64,000 nt of DNA from Hymenobacter telluris (GCF_017313265.1 NZ_JAFLQZ010000004.1:434001-498000), one strand, 5' to 3'. Counted from the stretch's first letter, positions 19,053 to 27,595 are shown. A program made the numbers and translations. The notes: generated from the sequence alone by a model not told the origin.

Positions 19053-19529
19053 ATGAAATATTTATTCCGTAGCTTATTGCTACTGTGGCTATTGGCTGCA
19101 ATTCCTGCCGTGGCGCAGCCGGGCGCTGGTGGCCGCCAGGGCCGTATGAGCCAGCTGGAAAACGCCAAGATTGCCTATATCACCGAGAAAATTTCGTTGA
19201 CCCAGGACCAGGCACAGCGCTTCTGGCCCGTTTATAACGAATTCACGGCCAAGCGCCGCGACTTGAACCGGCGTATGCGCGAAACCCGCACCAACGACCC
19301 CGATGCCCTTTCCGAAGCGCAGGTAAAAGAGAGCCTTACGCAGGCACTGGCCTTGCGCCAGCAGGAAGTGAACTTGGAAAAAGAGTACTTCGATAAGTTT
19401 CAGAAAGTGCTCAATATCCGGCAAGTAGGCAAGCTCTACCAGGCCGAGCGGCAGTTCACCAAGGAAGTAATCAGGCGAGTAGCCGACCACCGTGGTGGGC
19501 CACCAACCACCCCTGGTACTTCCGACTAA
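19053..19529 (+). CDS. Spy/CpxP-like periplasmic protein
   Basis: 158 residues from the ATG at 19053, which begins a signal peptide (MKYLFRSLLLLWLLAAIPAVAQ). The mature part is helical and charged, with ISLTQDQAQRFWPVYNEF, the form of the LTxxQ motif that Bacteroidota Spy-like proteins carry, and a second block LRQQEVNLEKEYFDKFQ. Such proteins act as ATP-independent chaperones or envelope-stress sensors. Its place after the sigma factor and the membrane protein suggests that the three genes form an envelope-stress module. Confidence 0.82.
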   Translation: MKYLFRSLLLLWLLAAIPAVAQPGAGGRQGRMSQLENAKIAYITEKISLTQDQAQRFWPVYNEFTAKRRDLNRRMRETRTNDPDALSEAQVKESLTQALALRQQEVNLEKEYFDKFQKVLNIRQVGKLYQAERQFTKEVIRRVADHRGGPPTTPGTSD

Positions 19530-19566
19530 ATGAAGAAAGGCTGCCTAGGCAGCCTTTCTTCATTTA
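19527..19566. terminator. 40-bp perfect palindrome that includes the stop codon
   Basis: Bases 19527-19546 and 19547-19566 are exact reverse complements with no spacer; the centre is CCTAGG and the outer ends are TAAATG and CATTTA. The TAA at 19527-19529 is the stop of the Spy-like gene. The T-rich right arm makes it a likely terminator. Confidence 0.85.
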
Positions 19567-19616
19567 GCTACCACGGCCGCCTAGCCTGGTGGCACCACCG
19601 CCCGCGCGGGCTGCCG

Positions 19617-19624
19617 TATCTTTG
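19617..19624 (+). promoter_or_regulatory. Bacteroidota -7 box (TATCTTTG) next to the aminotransferase start
   Basis: TATCTTTG fits TAnnTTTG exactly and ends four bases before the ATG at 19629. Used as a promoter it would give a nearly leaderless transcript. No good upstream TTTG box is visible, so this is tentative. Confidence 0.45.
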
Positions 19625-19628
19625 CCGC

Positions 19629-20822
19629 ATGCTTACCCCTCGCCAGCTTTTTCTGCGCTATCAAGCGCAAACCTCCGACTTCCCCCTGTTGCTTGAAATT
19701 GAGCGGGCCGAAGGAGTATACATGTACGGCCCCGAAGGCCAGCGTTACCTCGACCTTATTTCCGGCATCGGCGTCAGCAATGTTGGCCACCGGCACCCGC
19801 GCGTCATCGAAGCCATTCAGAACCAGCTTGATAAGTACCTGCACCTGATGGTGTACGGCGAGTTGGTGCAGGCCCCGCCGGCGCTGCTGGCTCAGGCCCT
19901 ACATGAAACCCTGCCCGCCCACCTCGACAGCGTGTACTTCACCAACTCTGGCACCGAGGCTATTGAAGGCGCGCTCAAATTGGCCAAGCGCCACACCGGC
20001 CGCACCGGCCTCGTGTCGTGCCTGAATGCCTACCACGGCTCCACCCACGGAGCCCTGAGCATCACTGGCTCCGAGGGGTTCAAGAACAGCTACCGCCCTT
20101 TGCTGCCCGATGTGCGCCATATCCGCTACAATGAACTGAACGACTTGTCCCTCATTGACGAGCACACGGCAGCCGTAGTAATTGAAACGGTGCAGGGCGA
20201 AGCGGGCGTACGGGTTGCGGAACCGGACTACCTGCCGGCCCTGCGCCAGCGCTGCCAGGAGGTGGGCGCGCTGTTGATTCTCGATGAAATTCAGTGCGGA
20301 TTTGGGCGCACGGGCACGTTCTGGGCGTTCGAGCAGTTCGGGGTGCAGCCGGATATTCTGGTATGCGCCAAAGGGATGGGAGGCGGTATGCCCATTGGGG
20401 CCTTCATTTCCAGCCAGGAAATCATGAGCGGCTTCAAAACCAACCCCATTCTGGGACACTGCACCACGTTTGGCGGCCACCCAGTGTCGTGCGCGGCGTC
20501 GTTGGCTACGTTGCGGGCTATTCAGGAAGAAAATATGCTGGCGGGCGTCGCCGAAAAGGCGGCGCGTTTCCGGCGGCAGCTGGTGCACCCGGCCATCCGG
20601 GCCATCCGGGGTTGCGGCTTGCTGATGGCCGTGGAATTCGAGTCGTTCGAGGTGCTAAAGCCCATTATCGACCGGGCGCTTTTCCACGAAGGCATCCTGA
20701 CCGACTGGTTCCTGTTCTGCGACAATTCGTTGCGCCTGGCCCCGCCCCTCCTCATCACCGACGACGAAATAGACGAAGCTTGCGCGGCGGTGTTGCGGGC
20801 AGTGGCATTTGTGTGCGGGTAG
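19629..20822 (+). CDS. Class III (PLP-dependent) aminotransferase
   Basis: 397 residues from the ATG at 19629; the upstream in-frame extension runs through the terminator palindrome and is not coding. Fold-type I class III features are all present: FTNSGTEAIEGALKLAKRHTGR, AYHGSTHGALSITG, the PLP aspartate in LILDEIQCGFGRTG and the Schiff-base lysine in VCAKGMGGGMPIGA. The family includes acetylornithine, 4-aminobutyrate and lysine aminotransferases; the sequence does not decide between them. No biosynthetic neighbours are present to help. It is cytoplasmic. Confidence 0.92.
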   Translation: MLTPRQLFLRYQAQTSDFPLLLEIERAEGVYMYGPEGQRYLDLISGIGVSNVGHRHPRVIEAIQNQLDKYLHLMVYGELVQAPPALLAQALHETLPAHLDSVYFTNSGTEAIEGALKLAKRHTGRTGLVSCLNAYHGSTHGALSITGSEGFKNSYRPLLPDVRHIRYNELNDLSLIDEHTAAVVIETVQGEAGVRVAEPDYLPALRQRCQEVGALLILDEIQCGFGRTGTFWAFEQFGVQPDILVCAKGMGGGMPIGAFISSQEIMSGFKTNPILGHCTTFGGHPVSCAASLATLRAIQEENMLAGVAEKAARFRRQLVHPAIRAIRGCGLLMAVEFESFEVLKPIIDRALFHEGILTDWFLFCDNSLRLAPPLLITDDEIDEACAAVLRAVAFVCG

Positions 20823-20848
20823 CCAACTGTAACCAGCAAAATGGCCAA

Positions 20849-20888
20849 ACCCCGCCCGGAGCAGCGCATGGCGCTTTCCCGGCGGGGT
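20849..20888. terminator. GC-rich hairpin after the aminotransferase gene
   Basis: ACCCCGCC (20849-20856) pairs with GGCGGGGT (20881-20888), followed by CTTGCTTG. It lies between the aminotransferase stop and the end of the convergent TerB-like gene; the T run is weak. Confidence 0.6.
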
Positions 20889-20921
20889 CTTGCTTGAAAG
20901 TGGTAGCAAACGGCTGTTCGG

Positions 20922-21359
20922 TTAGCCGCAGCTTTTTCTTAGGAAAGCCTGAATGTCAGCCTTGATGTCTTCGCGCTCCATGCCATCTTTCACTCCCTGC
21001 GAAATATTTTTAACTAGCAGCCCCACAATATCTTTGCGGAAACCTAGCTTTTCGGCCATAATCGTGCAGAAATCCATTTCGCTGTCGTCCACAATACCAT
21101 CGGCCAGCATCATGTCCACCATGTCAAATATCTGGTCGAATCGTTCGGAATCGTTGTCAGGAACTATGAGCTGGTTTAGGTTGCTGTTGGCGACAATAGA
21201 GCGCACTTGGTCGGCCCGAATGCCATTGCGCTTGCCTACTGTTACAATAAAGCTCATTTCCCGCTCGTCAAGATGACCGTCTGCTTTGGCCAAGGCAGCC
21301 AAGTTCTGGATGTGGCTTTTCACTTTCCGAGTTTGCTCATTCTCAAAAAAACCGAACAT
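20922..21359 (-). CDS. TerB-like (tellurite-resistance family) protein
   Basis: 145 residues, all helical. The block LAALAKADGHLDEREMSFIVTVG near residue 20 and MLADGIVDDSEMDFCTIMAEKLGF near 85 form the two acidic, metal-binding-like repeats of the TerB family. TerB-like proteins are cytoplasmic and associate with membrane or stress complexes; their biochemical role is poorly defined. There is no ter operon around it. The family call is good; the function is unknown. Confidence 0.82.
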   Translation of the reverse strand: MFGFFENEQTRKVKSHIQNLAALAKADGHLDEREMSFIVTVGKRNGIRADQVRSIVANSNLNQLIVPDNDSERFDQIFDMVDMMLADGIVDDSEMDFCTIMAEKLGFRKDIVGLLVKNISQGVKDGMEREDIKADIQAFLRKSCG

Positions 21360-21622
21360 AATGGGGGGACTATGGTAAGGAGCGGGAAAAAGGACGAGGG
21401 CAAATTGTCGGCTGAAAATTCAGCCGGGGGACGGAAGATAAACGTCTGCGGAATGGTTTGCAACTGATCTGCTTACGCAATTAATACAAAATAGTCTCAT
21501 TTAAGCTAGGAAACTTAACACGACTCTGTTGGAAACTCAGCGACAGTTTGCCAACGATTTCTCACCTTTGCCCGTTCCGCGGCCTAGCTATTTCACTAGG
21601 CGCATTCTGAAGCATAAGAGTT

Positions 21623-22597
21623 ATGATGAAACGCATTGCAGTTTTCACCAGCGGCGGCGACTCGCCGGGTATGAACGCCTGCATCCGAGCCGTGGTTCGT
21701 ACGGCAGTTTACCACGGCATTGAAGTGTACGGTATCATGCGCGGCTACAGCGGCATGATCAAAGGAGAGTTTGTCCGGCTGGATTCGGCCTCGGTGGCCA
21801 ACACCATCCAGAAGGGTGGCACCATTCTGAAGTCGGCACGCAGCCAGAAATTCCTAACCAAGGAAGGACGCCAACAGGCTTTCGACCAGTTGGTTAACAA
21901 CGGAATCGAAGGCTTGGTAGCCATTGGCGGCAACGGTACGTTTACCGGCGCCACCATTTTCGAGCAGGAGTTTGGCATCCCTACTGTGGGTGCCCCCGGC
22001 ACCATCGACAACGACTTGTACGGCACCGATTACACCATCGGCTACGACACGGCCGTGAATACCGCCCTAGAGGCCATCGACAAAATCCGGGACACGGCCG
22101 ACTCGCACGACCGGTGCTTTTTCGTGGAAGTAATGGGGCGCGACTCAGGCTACATTGCCATTCCGTGCGCTATTGGCGGCGGGGCCGAAATTGTGATGGT
22201 ACCGGAAACTCAAATGTCAACCGAGTCGGTAATTGAAACATTGCAGTCGAGCTGGCAGCGTTCCAAAACTTCGTTTATTGTAATTGTGGCCGAAGGCGAA
22301 GTGGAAGGCAACGCCCAGATTGTGGCCCAGCGCGTGAAAGAAGCTATTCCGCAACTTGATACCCGCGTGACGGTTATCGGCCACATTCAGCGCGGCGGCT
22401 CCCCGTCGGCCGCCGACCGGATGCTGGCCTCGCAAATCGGTATTGCCGCCGTGGAAGGCTTGCTCAACGGCATGCGCAACGTTATGGCTGGCATCGTGAA
22501 CCGCCAACTGGTGTACACGCCCTTCAACGACACAATTCACAAGAAAAAACTCATCAACCAGAGCTTTATGCGCATGGTAGAGATTCTGAGTGTGTAA
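21623..22597 (+). CDS. pfkA: 6-phosphofructokinase
   Basis: 324 residues, the usual bacterial length. GGDSPGMNACIRAVVR is the N-terminal nucleotide loop, GAPGTIDNDLYGTDYTIGYDTA holds the catalytic aspartate, MGRDSGYIA the fructose-6-phosphate site and HIQRGGSPSAADR the C-terminal signature. It phosphorylates fructose 6-phosphate in glycolysis. The glycine that marks ATP-dependent enzymes is kept, but the preceding residue is asparagine (GGNGT) where Escherichia coli PfkA has aspartate (GGDGS). It is a single gene with its own strong terminator. Confidence 0.96.
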   Translation: MMKRIAVFTSGGDSPGMNACIRAVVRTAVYHGIEVYGIMRGYSGMIKGEFVRLDSASVANTIQKGGTILKSARSQKFLTKEGRQQAFDQLVNNGIEGLVAIGGNGTFTGATIFEQEFGIPTVGAPGTIDNDLYGTDYTIGYDTAVNTALEAIDKIRDTADSHDRCFFVEVMGRDSGYIAIPCAIGGGAEIVMVPETQMSTESVIETLQSSWQRSKTSFIVIVAEGEVEGNAQIVAQRVKEAIPQLDTRVTVIGHIQRGGSPSAADRMLASQIGIAAVEGLLNGMRNVMAGIVNRQLVYTPFNDTIHKKKLINQSFMRMVEILSV

Positions 22598-22610
22598 GGC
22601 TCCCGTAAAT

Positions 22611-22658
22611 AAAAGAGGGTCGGGAACCAACCATTGCGCTGGTTCCCGACCCTCTTTT
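22611..22658. terminator. Strong symmetrical terminator after pfkA
   Basis: The 19-bp arms 22611-22629 and 22640-22658 are perfect complements with a 10-base loop; A and T runs at both ends make it work in either direction. Confidence 0.93.
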
Positions 22659-22714
22659 GCGCCCTTACTTGTGTGAGGTAGCCATCCTCTCTCCCACTCT
22701 CTTCTCTTGCTCGT

Positions 22715-23353
22715 ATGCTTCGTTCCGTACGCTTCCTGCCTTCTGCGCTTGTTCTGCTGACCATTAGGCTGGCGGCCGCTCAGGCGCAAACCGTATCCGC
22801 CGCCGCTACCCACCGCCCGGCGCTAGTGCGCCTAGGCTTGGGCAGCAGCCTCAACGGCTCCGGCGACTATGGCGTAACCAAGCTGCATGTGGAGTATGCG
22901 CCAGAGTTTGGCCGGCATTTGCGGCTGGGCTCCCGGCTGGCTTTGCTGAGCGGCTCTGAACTATATGAGTTTGGCCGAGGCTACACCGCACCGCAATCCT
23001 ATCGGGCTGTGAATGTGGAGCAGGAAGCGTACTGGCTGCCGTTTGGAGTGAATAAAGCCGTAGAATTCAGCGTAGGCGTGGGCGCCTTTGGTGGATATGG
23101 AAGCCAGAAAGGGGTTACCGGCGGTGGCTTGCGGTTTATCGACGCCAACGGCACCCCCCAACCGGAGCCCGTTCTCGACTACGTAGCTTTACGCGAAAGG
23201 GGGTTCCATATCGGCTACCTTGCTTCGCTCAACTTGGATGTGGCGTTGAACCAAGAACGCACCTGGCGGGTAGGAGGTCGAGTGGCGCTACAGCACGGTA
23301 CTCGCGCTATTACGTTACCGGGTGCTCAACTCGTGTTCAGCCGGGCGCTGTAA
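22715..23353 (+). CDS. Predicted outer-membrane beta-barrel protein
   Basis: 212 residues with a signal peptide ending at AAAQAQT near residue 25. The mature part has repeated glycine/aromatic strands (GLGSSLNGSGDYGVTKLHVEYAPEF, VGVGAFGGYGSQKG, VGGRVALQHGT) and ends in QLVFSRAL, close to a barrel-closing strand. No named family recognised. The final nine codons belong to the left arm of a long inverted repeat (23327-23401). Confidence 0.72.
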   Translation: MLRSVRFLPSALVLLTIRLAAAQAQTVSAAATHRPALVRLGLGSSLNGSGDYGVTKLHVEYAPEFGRHLRLGSRLALLSGSELYEFGRGYTAPQSYRAVNVEQEAYWLPFGVNKAVEFSVGVGAFGGYGSQKGVTGGGLRFIDANGTPQPEPVLDYVALRERGFHIGYLASLNLDVALNQERTWRVGGRVALQHGTRAITLPGAQLVFSRAL

Positions 23354-23401
23354 CTGACAAGTACAACAAGCCAGTTACAGCGCCCGGCTGAACACGAGTT
23401 G
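23327..23401. terminator. 30-bp perfect inverted repeat made partly of coding sequence
   Basis: The arms 23327-23356 and 23372-23401 are perfect reverse complements with a 15-base loop. The left arm holds the last nine codons and the stop of the barrel gene; the right arm lies downstream, 46 bases before the convergent gene's stop. The hairpin could terminate transcription but no T run follows. Confidence 0.8.
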
Positions 23402-23446
23402 CGTTAGGTGAAGTCCACCAGGACCGTAGCCGTATGGGGGCAATGC

Positions 23447-24460
23447 CTACTCCGGCGCTACGGCTAACGTCAGGAGCTGACCGCCAATTTGCTGAAAACG
23501 GGCCAGATACGTACGTGGCTCCAGCAGTTGGTAGGGGAAGTACAACCCGGCCGGAACCGCGGGCTGGCCGTCGAGGCCGAGCAGCCGCTCCAGTAGCAAC
23601 ACAACGCCGAGAGCCGTGAGCGGCATTTGTCCCTGCGGGTGCACTACCGCGTGCCGGGTACGGAGCGGCTGACCCGCGTGGTCTTTCCCAGCGAGTTCGA
23701 TGAGGATTTCCGTGGACATCGGCTGGCCCTGGCGGCGGGTGGAACTGATGCCAAACGCCAGCTTGAACTGCACGTTCGGCGCGCCGGTGGCCGCGGCCAG
23801 GCCGAGCACGTCGTAAACAGAGAAGATATCCGCTTGCTGCTCGGTATCATCTACGGCCCGAAAGGTGGTTTTGGCCTCATCAACCACTTGCCAGACAAAG
23901 GCCCCGTCGCGCCGGACCAGCGCCGCGGGCATGGTCTTGGTTTGGCGCTCGAAGTCCACGAAACCGGCTGGGCCCGTAACGTCTTGCTCGTCGAGCAGCG
24001 CCCCAATCGTAATATCGTGGACCCGGCCAAATGCCTGGGCGAATTCCAGCGTGGGGATAGTAGTAGCGCCAACCAGCCATTCCGTACCCAGGACAACCGG
24101 GGCCGCTTGCGGCTGGTGCATATAAGTTGCTACCTCGGGACCCATCTCGAAGATGCCCGCTGAAATGCTTAGGTGCGGGATGCCGCGCGCTTGGGCAAAC
24201 CGAAGCGTAGCAAGTCGGGGGTCGGTAAACAAAACCACCACGGCACTCACGGGGCGTTGCCCTAGGCCTAAGTCGTCGGCAGCCAGATCGAGCGCAACAC
24301 CTTCGGCGCTGGGTATCTGGGCGGCCACTGCCTGCGCTTTAGCCAGGTCGCGGCCGCCTAGCAGCAAAGGCACCTCAGGATGGGCATCGTGTAGGAAACG
24401 GGCTGCCCAACTGCCAACAACCCCAGAGCCACCAACCAGAAGAATGGGAGAGTGTGTCAT
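23447..24460 (-). CDS. Saccharopine dehydrogenase-like NAD(P)-binding protein
   Basis: 337 residues. The Rossmann start is clear: ILLVGGSGVVGSWAARFL at residue 6 with a following acidic strand and LLGGRDLAKAQAVAAQI, the form seen in saccharopine-dehydrogenase-like and trans-acting enoyl-reductase proteins. The C-terminal half (HAVVHPQGQMPLTALGVVLLLERLL) fits the same superfamily. The substrate is unknown. It is divergent from a TetR gene; a 21-bp inverted repeat lies in the 113-base gap, so it is probably the regulated target. Confidence 0.8.
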   Translation of the reverse strand: MTHSPILLVGGSGVVGSWAARFLHDAHPEVPLLLGGRDLAKAQAVAAQIPSAEGVALDLAADDLGLGQRPVSAVVVLFTDPRLATLRFAQARGIPHLSISAGIFEMGPEVATYMHQPQAAPVVLGTEWLVGATTIPTLEFAQAFGRVHDITIGALLDEQDVTGPAGFVDFERQTKTMPAALVRRDGAFVWQVVDEAKTTFRAVDDTEQQADIFSVYDVLGLAAATGAPNVQFKLAFGISSTRRQGQPMSTEILIELAGKDHAGQPLRTRHAVVHPQGQMPLTALGVVLLLERLLGLDGQPAVPAGLYFPYQLLEPRTYLARFQQIGGQLLTLAVAPE

Positions 24461-24495
24461 AAACGCAAATGATAAATGGTATGTTTGACAAAGAT

Positions 24496-24542
24496 AACCT
24501 ACTATCAGTAAGTTACCAAGAGTAAGTTACTGATAGTAGGTT
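24496..24542. promoter_or_regulatory. Palindromic operator between the oxidoreductase and tetR-type genes
   Basis: The arms 24496-24516 and 24522-24542 match as reverse complements with one mismatch, a 5-base spacer and the core AACCTACTATCAGTAA. Inside, the decamer AGTAAGTTAC occurs twice as a direct repeat (24508-24517 and 24521-24530 give AGTAAGTTAC). Size and symmetry suit a TetR-family dimer pair. It lies 32 bases from the TetR start and 36 from the oxidoreductase start, so it could control both. Confidence 0.8.
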
Positions 24543-24573
24543 GAATTATGAAAAATGACAGCAGCCTGTAGCT

Positions 24574-25194
24574 ATGAACCATTCTCCAGATTCAGAAGAG
24601 CCCAAGCGCGCAGCTAGCAGGTTATCAAAAACCGAGCGCCGGCGTCAGCTGCTTGCTATGGCCCTTGTTATCATTCGAGAAGAGGGTGCTGACCGCCTCA
24701 CCTTGGGTCACTTAGCCACCCGAGCCGGTGTTTCGAAGCCCATTGCGTACGAACACTTCACCACTCGCTCGGGGTTGTTGACCGCGCTTTATAAGCTACT
24801 GGACGAGCAGCACGTGCAGGCTCTTCAGGAAGCACTGACGAGTACCCACCGGACTATGCAAGACACAGCCGACGTACTCGCCACCGCCTATGTGCGCTGT
24901 TCGCTCGATATGGGGGGAGAATGGCACGCCGTACGGGCAGCTTTGGCGGGCAATGAGGAAATGGGCGTGGTGCAGCAGGAGTTACTGGCTGGTTACGTTC
25001 AGCTGTTTCATGCCACCCTGGCTCCCCACAGCTCGTTGCCTCCGGCGGCGCTTTATCGGTGCTGCGTGGGGCTGGTTGGCGCCGGGGAGGCCCTCTCCGT
25101 ACTGATGCTGAGCGGGCAGTGCAGTGAGTTGGAAGCGGCCTCCACTTTTTCCTCTCTGATTCAGGGCAGCCTCTCATCTCCGCCTCACAGGTAG
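24574..25194 (+). CDS. TetR/AcrR family transcriptional regulator
   Basis: 206 residues. After a polar N-terminus the helix-turn-helix domain runs over residues 22-70: ADRLTLGHLATRAGVSKPIAYEHFTTRSGLLTALY is a typical TetR DNA-binding unit. The rest is the helical ligand-binding and dimer domain. It is divergent from the Rossmann-fold oxidoreductase with a strong palindrome between them, so it most likely represses that gene and itself until an unknown ligand binds. Confidence 0.93.
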   Translation: MNHSPDSEEPKRAASRLSKTERRRQLLAMALVIIREEGADRLTLGHLATRAGVSKPIAYEHFTTRSGLLTALYKLLDEQHVQALQEALTSTHRTMQDTADVLATAYVRCSLDMGGEWHAVRAALAGNEEMGVVQQELLAGYVQLFHATLAPHSSLPPAALYRCCVGLVGAGEALSVLMLSGQCSELEAASTFSSLIQGSLSSPPHR

Positions 25195-25478
25195 TTCAGG
25201 CGCCGCGTCCACCTAGCTAGCATGGGTGTACTTAACTATCCTGACCAGAGCCCAGCCGCAAGCTGGCGCACTGGCAACATCACCAGCGCTTTTCAGCAAT
25301 TAGCCACGTAAGCTCAAGTCTTACAGTTTGCTGAGCCCAGTTGTTCACTATCAACTAATAATGTACGGTGCAGCACAATGCGGTGCATGCGTGCTTGTTG
25401 CCTTGATAGAGCATGCGCCCGTGCGCCCGTGTTACCCGGCGCGTAACCTGGGTTCAGTCGGGCTCTGTAAGCTGCCTG

Positions 25479-26396
25479 CTAGTTTAGTTCTAGCCACTGA
25501 TACTCGGTGTCACGGCGGAGCCAGGTGAGCTGGCGTTTGGCGTAGCGGCGGGTATTGCGCTTGAGCAGCCGTACGGCTTCCGGCCAGTCGTGCAGCCCGT
25601 CGAGGTAGCCGAAGATTTCCTGGTAGCCCACCGTTTGCAGCGCGTTGTGGTGCCGATACGGTAGCAATGCCTTCACCTCGGCCAGTAAGCCCGCTTCCAG
25701 CATTTGGTCTACCCGCTGGTCGATGCGCTGGTAGAGGGTTTCCCGCTCCCGCGTAAGGGCCAGCTTCAGCACCCGAAACGGCCGATTGGTAGCCGAGCGT
25801 CCGGTATGGAAACTGGAAAACGGCTGCCCCGTGGCGCGGCACACCTCCACGGCCCGCAGCACCCGTTGCGGATTCTGTTTGTCGATGCGGCCGTAGGCTA
25901 CCGGGTCGAGGCGGGCCAACTCTGCAACCAGTGGCTCCAGGCCGTGCGCGGCCAGTTCTTGTTGCAACTGGATGCGCAGGTCGGGGTCGGTGGCGGGCAA
26001 CTCATCGAGGCCATCGGTAACGGCTTGCAGATACAGGCCCGAGCCACCGGTAAGCACCACCACTTGGTGCCGCCGAAACAAGGTTTCCAGCAGAGCCAGG
26101 CACTCCACTTCATAGCGGCCGGCGTTGTAGTCCTCGGTGATGCTGTGCGAATCGATAAAGTGGTGCGGCACACCCTGCATTTCCGCCGGCGTGGGCTTGG
26201 CCGTGCCGATGCTCATTTCCCGGAAAAACTGCCGCGAATCGGCCGACACCACTTCCGTTTGGAAATACTGGGCCAACTGTACGCAAAGCGCCGTTTTGCC
26301 CACGGCCGTAGGGCCCGCCACTACCAGTAGCGTTGGTTGAGTGGGCTGCTTAGCCAGTTCGGCTTCCAGCAAGGCAGTGAGGTGAAGAGGTAACAA
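25479..26396 (-). CDS. miaA: tRNA dimethylallyltransferase
   Basis: 305 residues, the normal size. The P-loop GPTAVGKT is at residue 28, followed by SADSRQFFREMSIGTAKP, LTGGSGLYLQAVTDGL and TVGYQEIFGYL, all diagnostic of MiaA. It transfers a dimethylallyl group to N6 of A37 in tRNAs reading codons that begin with U. It is followed on the same strand by nothing close; a glycosyltransferase gene lies 68 bases upstream. Confidence 0.97.
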   Translation of the reverse strand: MLPLHLTALLEAELAKQPTQPTLLVVAGPTAVGKTALCVQLAQYFQTEVVSADSRQFFREMSIGTAKPTPAEMQGVPHHFIDSHSITEDYNAGRYEVECLALLETLFRRHQVVVLTGGSGLYLQAVTDGLDELPATDPDLRIQLQQELAAHGLEPLVAELARLDPVAYGRIDKQNPQRVLRAVEVCRATGQPFSSFHTGRSATNRPFRVLKLALTRERETLYQRIDQRVDQMLEAGLLAEVKALLPYRHHNALQTVGYQEIFGYLDGLHDWPEAVRLLKRNTRRYAKRQLTWLRRDTEYQWLELN

Positions 26397-26464
26397 TGGC
26401 GCAAGTGAAGTATAGAGACAACAAAAGTACTACTGTTGCGGGGGCACGGTGAGTTCGAGCAGGA

Positions 26465-27595
26465 TCAGGCTTCCCGGCTTTCAACTACTCGTGCATACAA
26501 AGCCAGCAGGCGCTTTTCCTCGTGCTGCCAGCTGACCAAGTGGCGGGCACGGCGGCAGTTTTCGGCGAGCTGCTGGTACCGGGCGGGGTCGTCGCGGAGG
26601 AGGCGGTTGAGGGTGGTGGCCAGGGTGGTGGGGGCTAGGTCGGGCACCGTTTCGGCTACGTCGTACTGGTCGTTGAGGGCGCGGTACTCCGGAAAATCCA
26701 CCACCACCTGCGGAATACCAGCGTGCAGGTAGTCGAAAAACTTGTTGGCCAACGAGTAGTAATAGCTCAGCCCCTGGTTTTCGAGCAGCATGATACCAAT
26801 GGCCGCGTGGCGCGTCACCTCGCGCAGCGCATCGGGCAGCACGAACCCCCGAAACTCCACCTGCCCACTAGCCAGCAACCCCCGTTCCGCCGCCCGTGCC
26901 CGCAACGCCTCCGACAGGTCGCCTTCGCCGCACAACACCAGCCGGCCGGCCACTTGCGGCATGGCATCCAGCAAGGCTTCTAGCCCGCGCCCGGCATTCA
27001 AAGCGCCCTGATATAGAATGTAGCTACCAGTTGGGGCTGCCCGCGGCGCCGGGGGCAACTCACTTTCCGTCAGGCGGCTGATGTTGCGAATTACCTCGAA
27101 CGGCCGGTTGTACCGCTGCTCGAACACCTGTGCCAAAGCCGGTCCGACTGTGTAGGCCAGGGCCGCCCGCGGCACAATAAAGGCTTCTACCCGCCGCCAC
27201 AAACGCTGTACTGCTGGCCGGGCTACCACTTCGGGCACTTCCGTAAACAGCTCGTGCGCATCGTAGATGAACGGCTGCCCGCCCAGCTGTGCCCGCAGCC
27301 ACACCGGCAGCGCCGTATCCAGGTCGATGGCGCACCACGCCGTAGCCCGTTGTGCCAACAGGTACAGGAAAAGGCGCAGGTTGAACTCCAAGTAAAATAG
27401 CTTGCCGCGCTGAAACCAACAGCGCAAGCGGTGCTGTTGATACGGTTGCGGCGTAAGTGGCCGCGAGTTTTCCCACTGTCGCCCTACCAAACACACCTCG
27501 TACCCAGCCTCGGCCAAGCTACCACAAATGCGCTGCATGCGCTGGTCATAGTTCAGGTCGGTGGTAACGGTAAAGAACAGACGGGGAGTACTCAT
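26465..27595 (-). CDS. Glycosyltransferase, GT-B fold (GT4-like)
   Basis: 376 residues from the ATG at 27595 (MSTPRLFFTVTTDLNYDQRM). The N-terminal Rossmann domain has IDLDTALPVWL and YDAHELFTEVPEV; the C-terminal domain has YQGALNAGRGLEALLDAM, VLCGEGDLSEAL and the donor-binding block YYSLANKFFDYLHAGIPQVVVDFPEY. This is the layout of retaining GT4 enzymes that add sugars to envelope glycans. Substrate unknown. It probably lies with miaA in a transcript, though the functions are unrelated. Confidence 0.88.
   Translation of the reverse strand: MSTPRLFFTVTTDLNYDQRMQRICGSLAEAGYEVCLVGRQWENSRPLTPQPYQQHRLRCWFQRGKLFYLEFNLRLFLYLLAQRATAWCAIDLDTALPVWLRAQLGGQPFIYDAHELFTEVPEVVARPAVQRLWRRVEAFIVPRAALAYTVGPALAQVFEQRYNRPFEVIRNISRLTESELPPAPRAAPTGSYILYQGALNAGRGLEALLDAMPQVAGRLVLCGEGDLSEALRARAAERGLLASGQVEFRGFVLPDALREVTRHAAIGIMLLENQGLSYYYSLANKFFDYLHAGIPQVVVDFPEYRALNDQYDVAETVPDLAPTTLATTLNRLLRDDPARYQQLAENCRRARHLVSWQHEEKRLLALYARVVESREA

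Noticed and set aside
25328-25528. 66-codon frame before miaA on the plus strand
   Set aside because: It runs into the 3' end of miaA, has no promoter or family resemblance and is probably chance.
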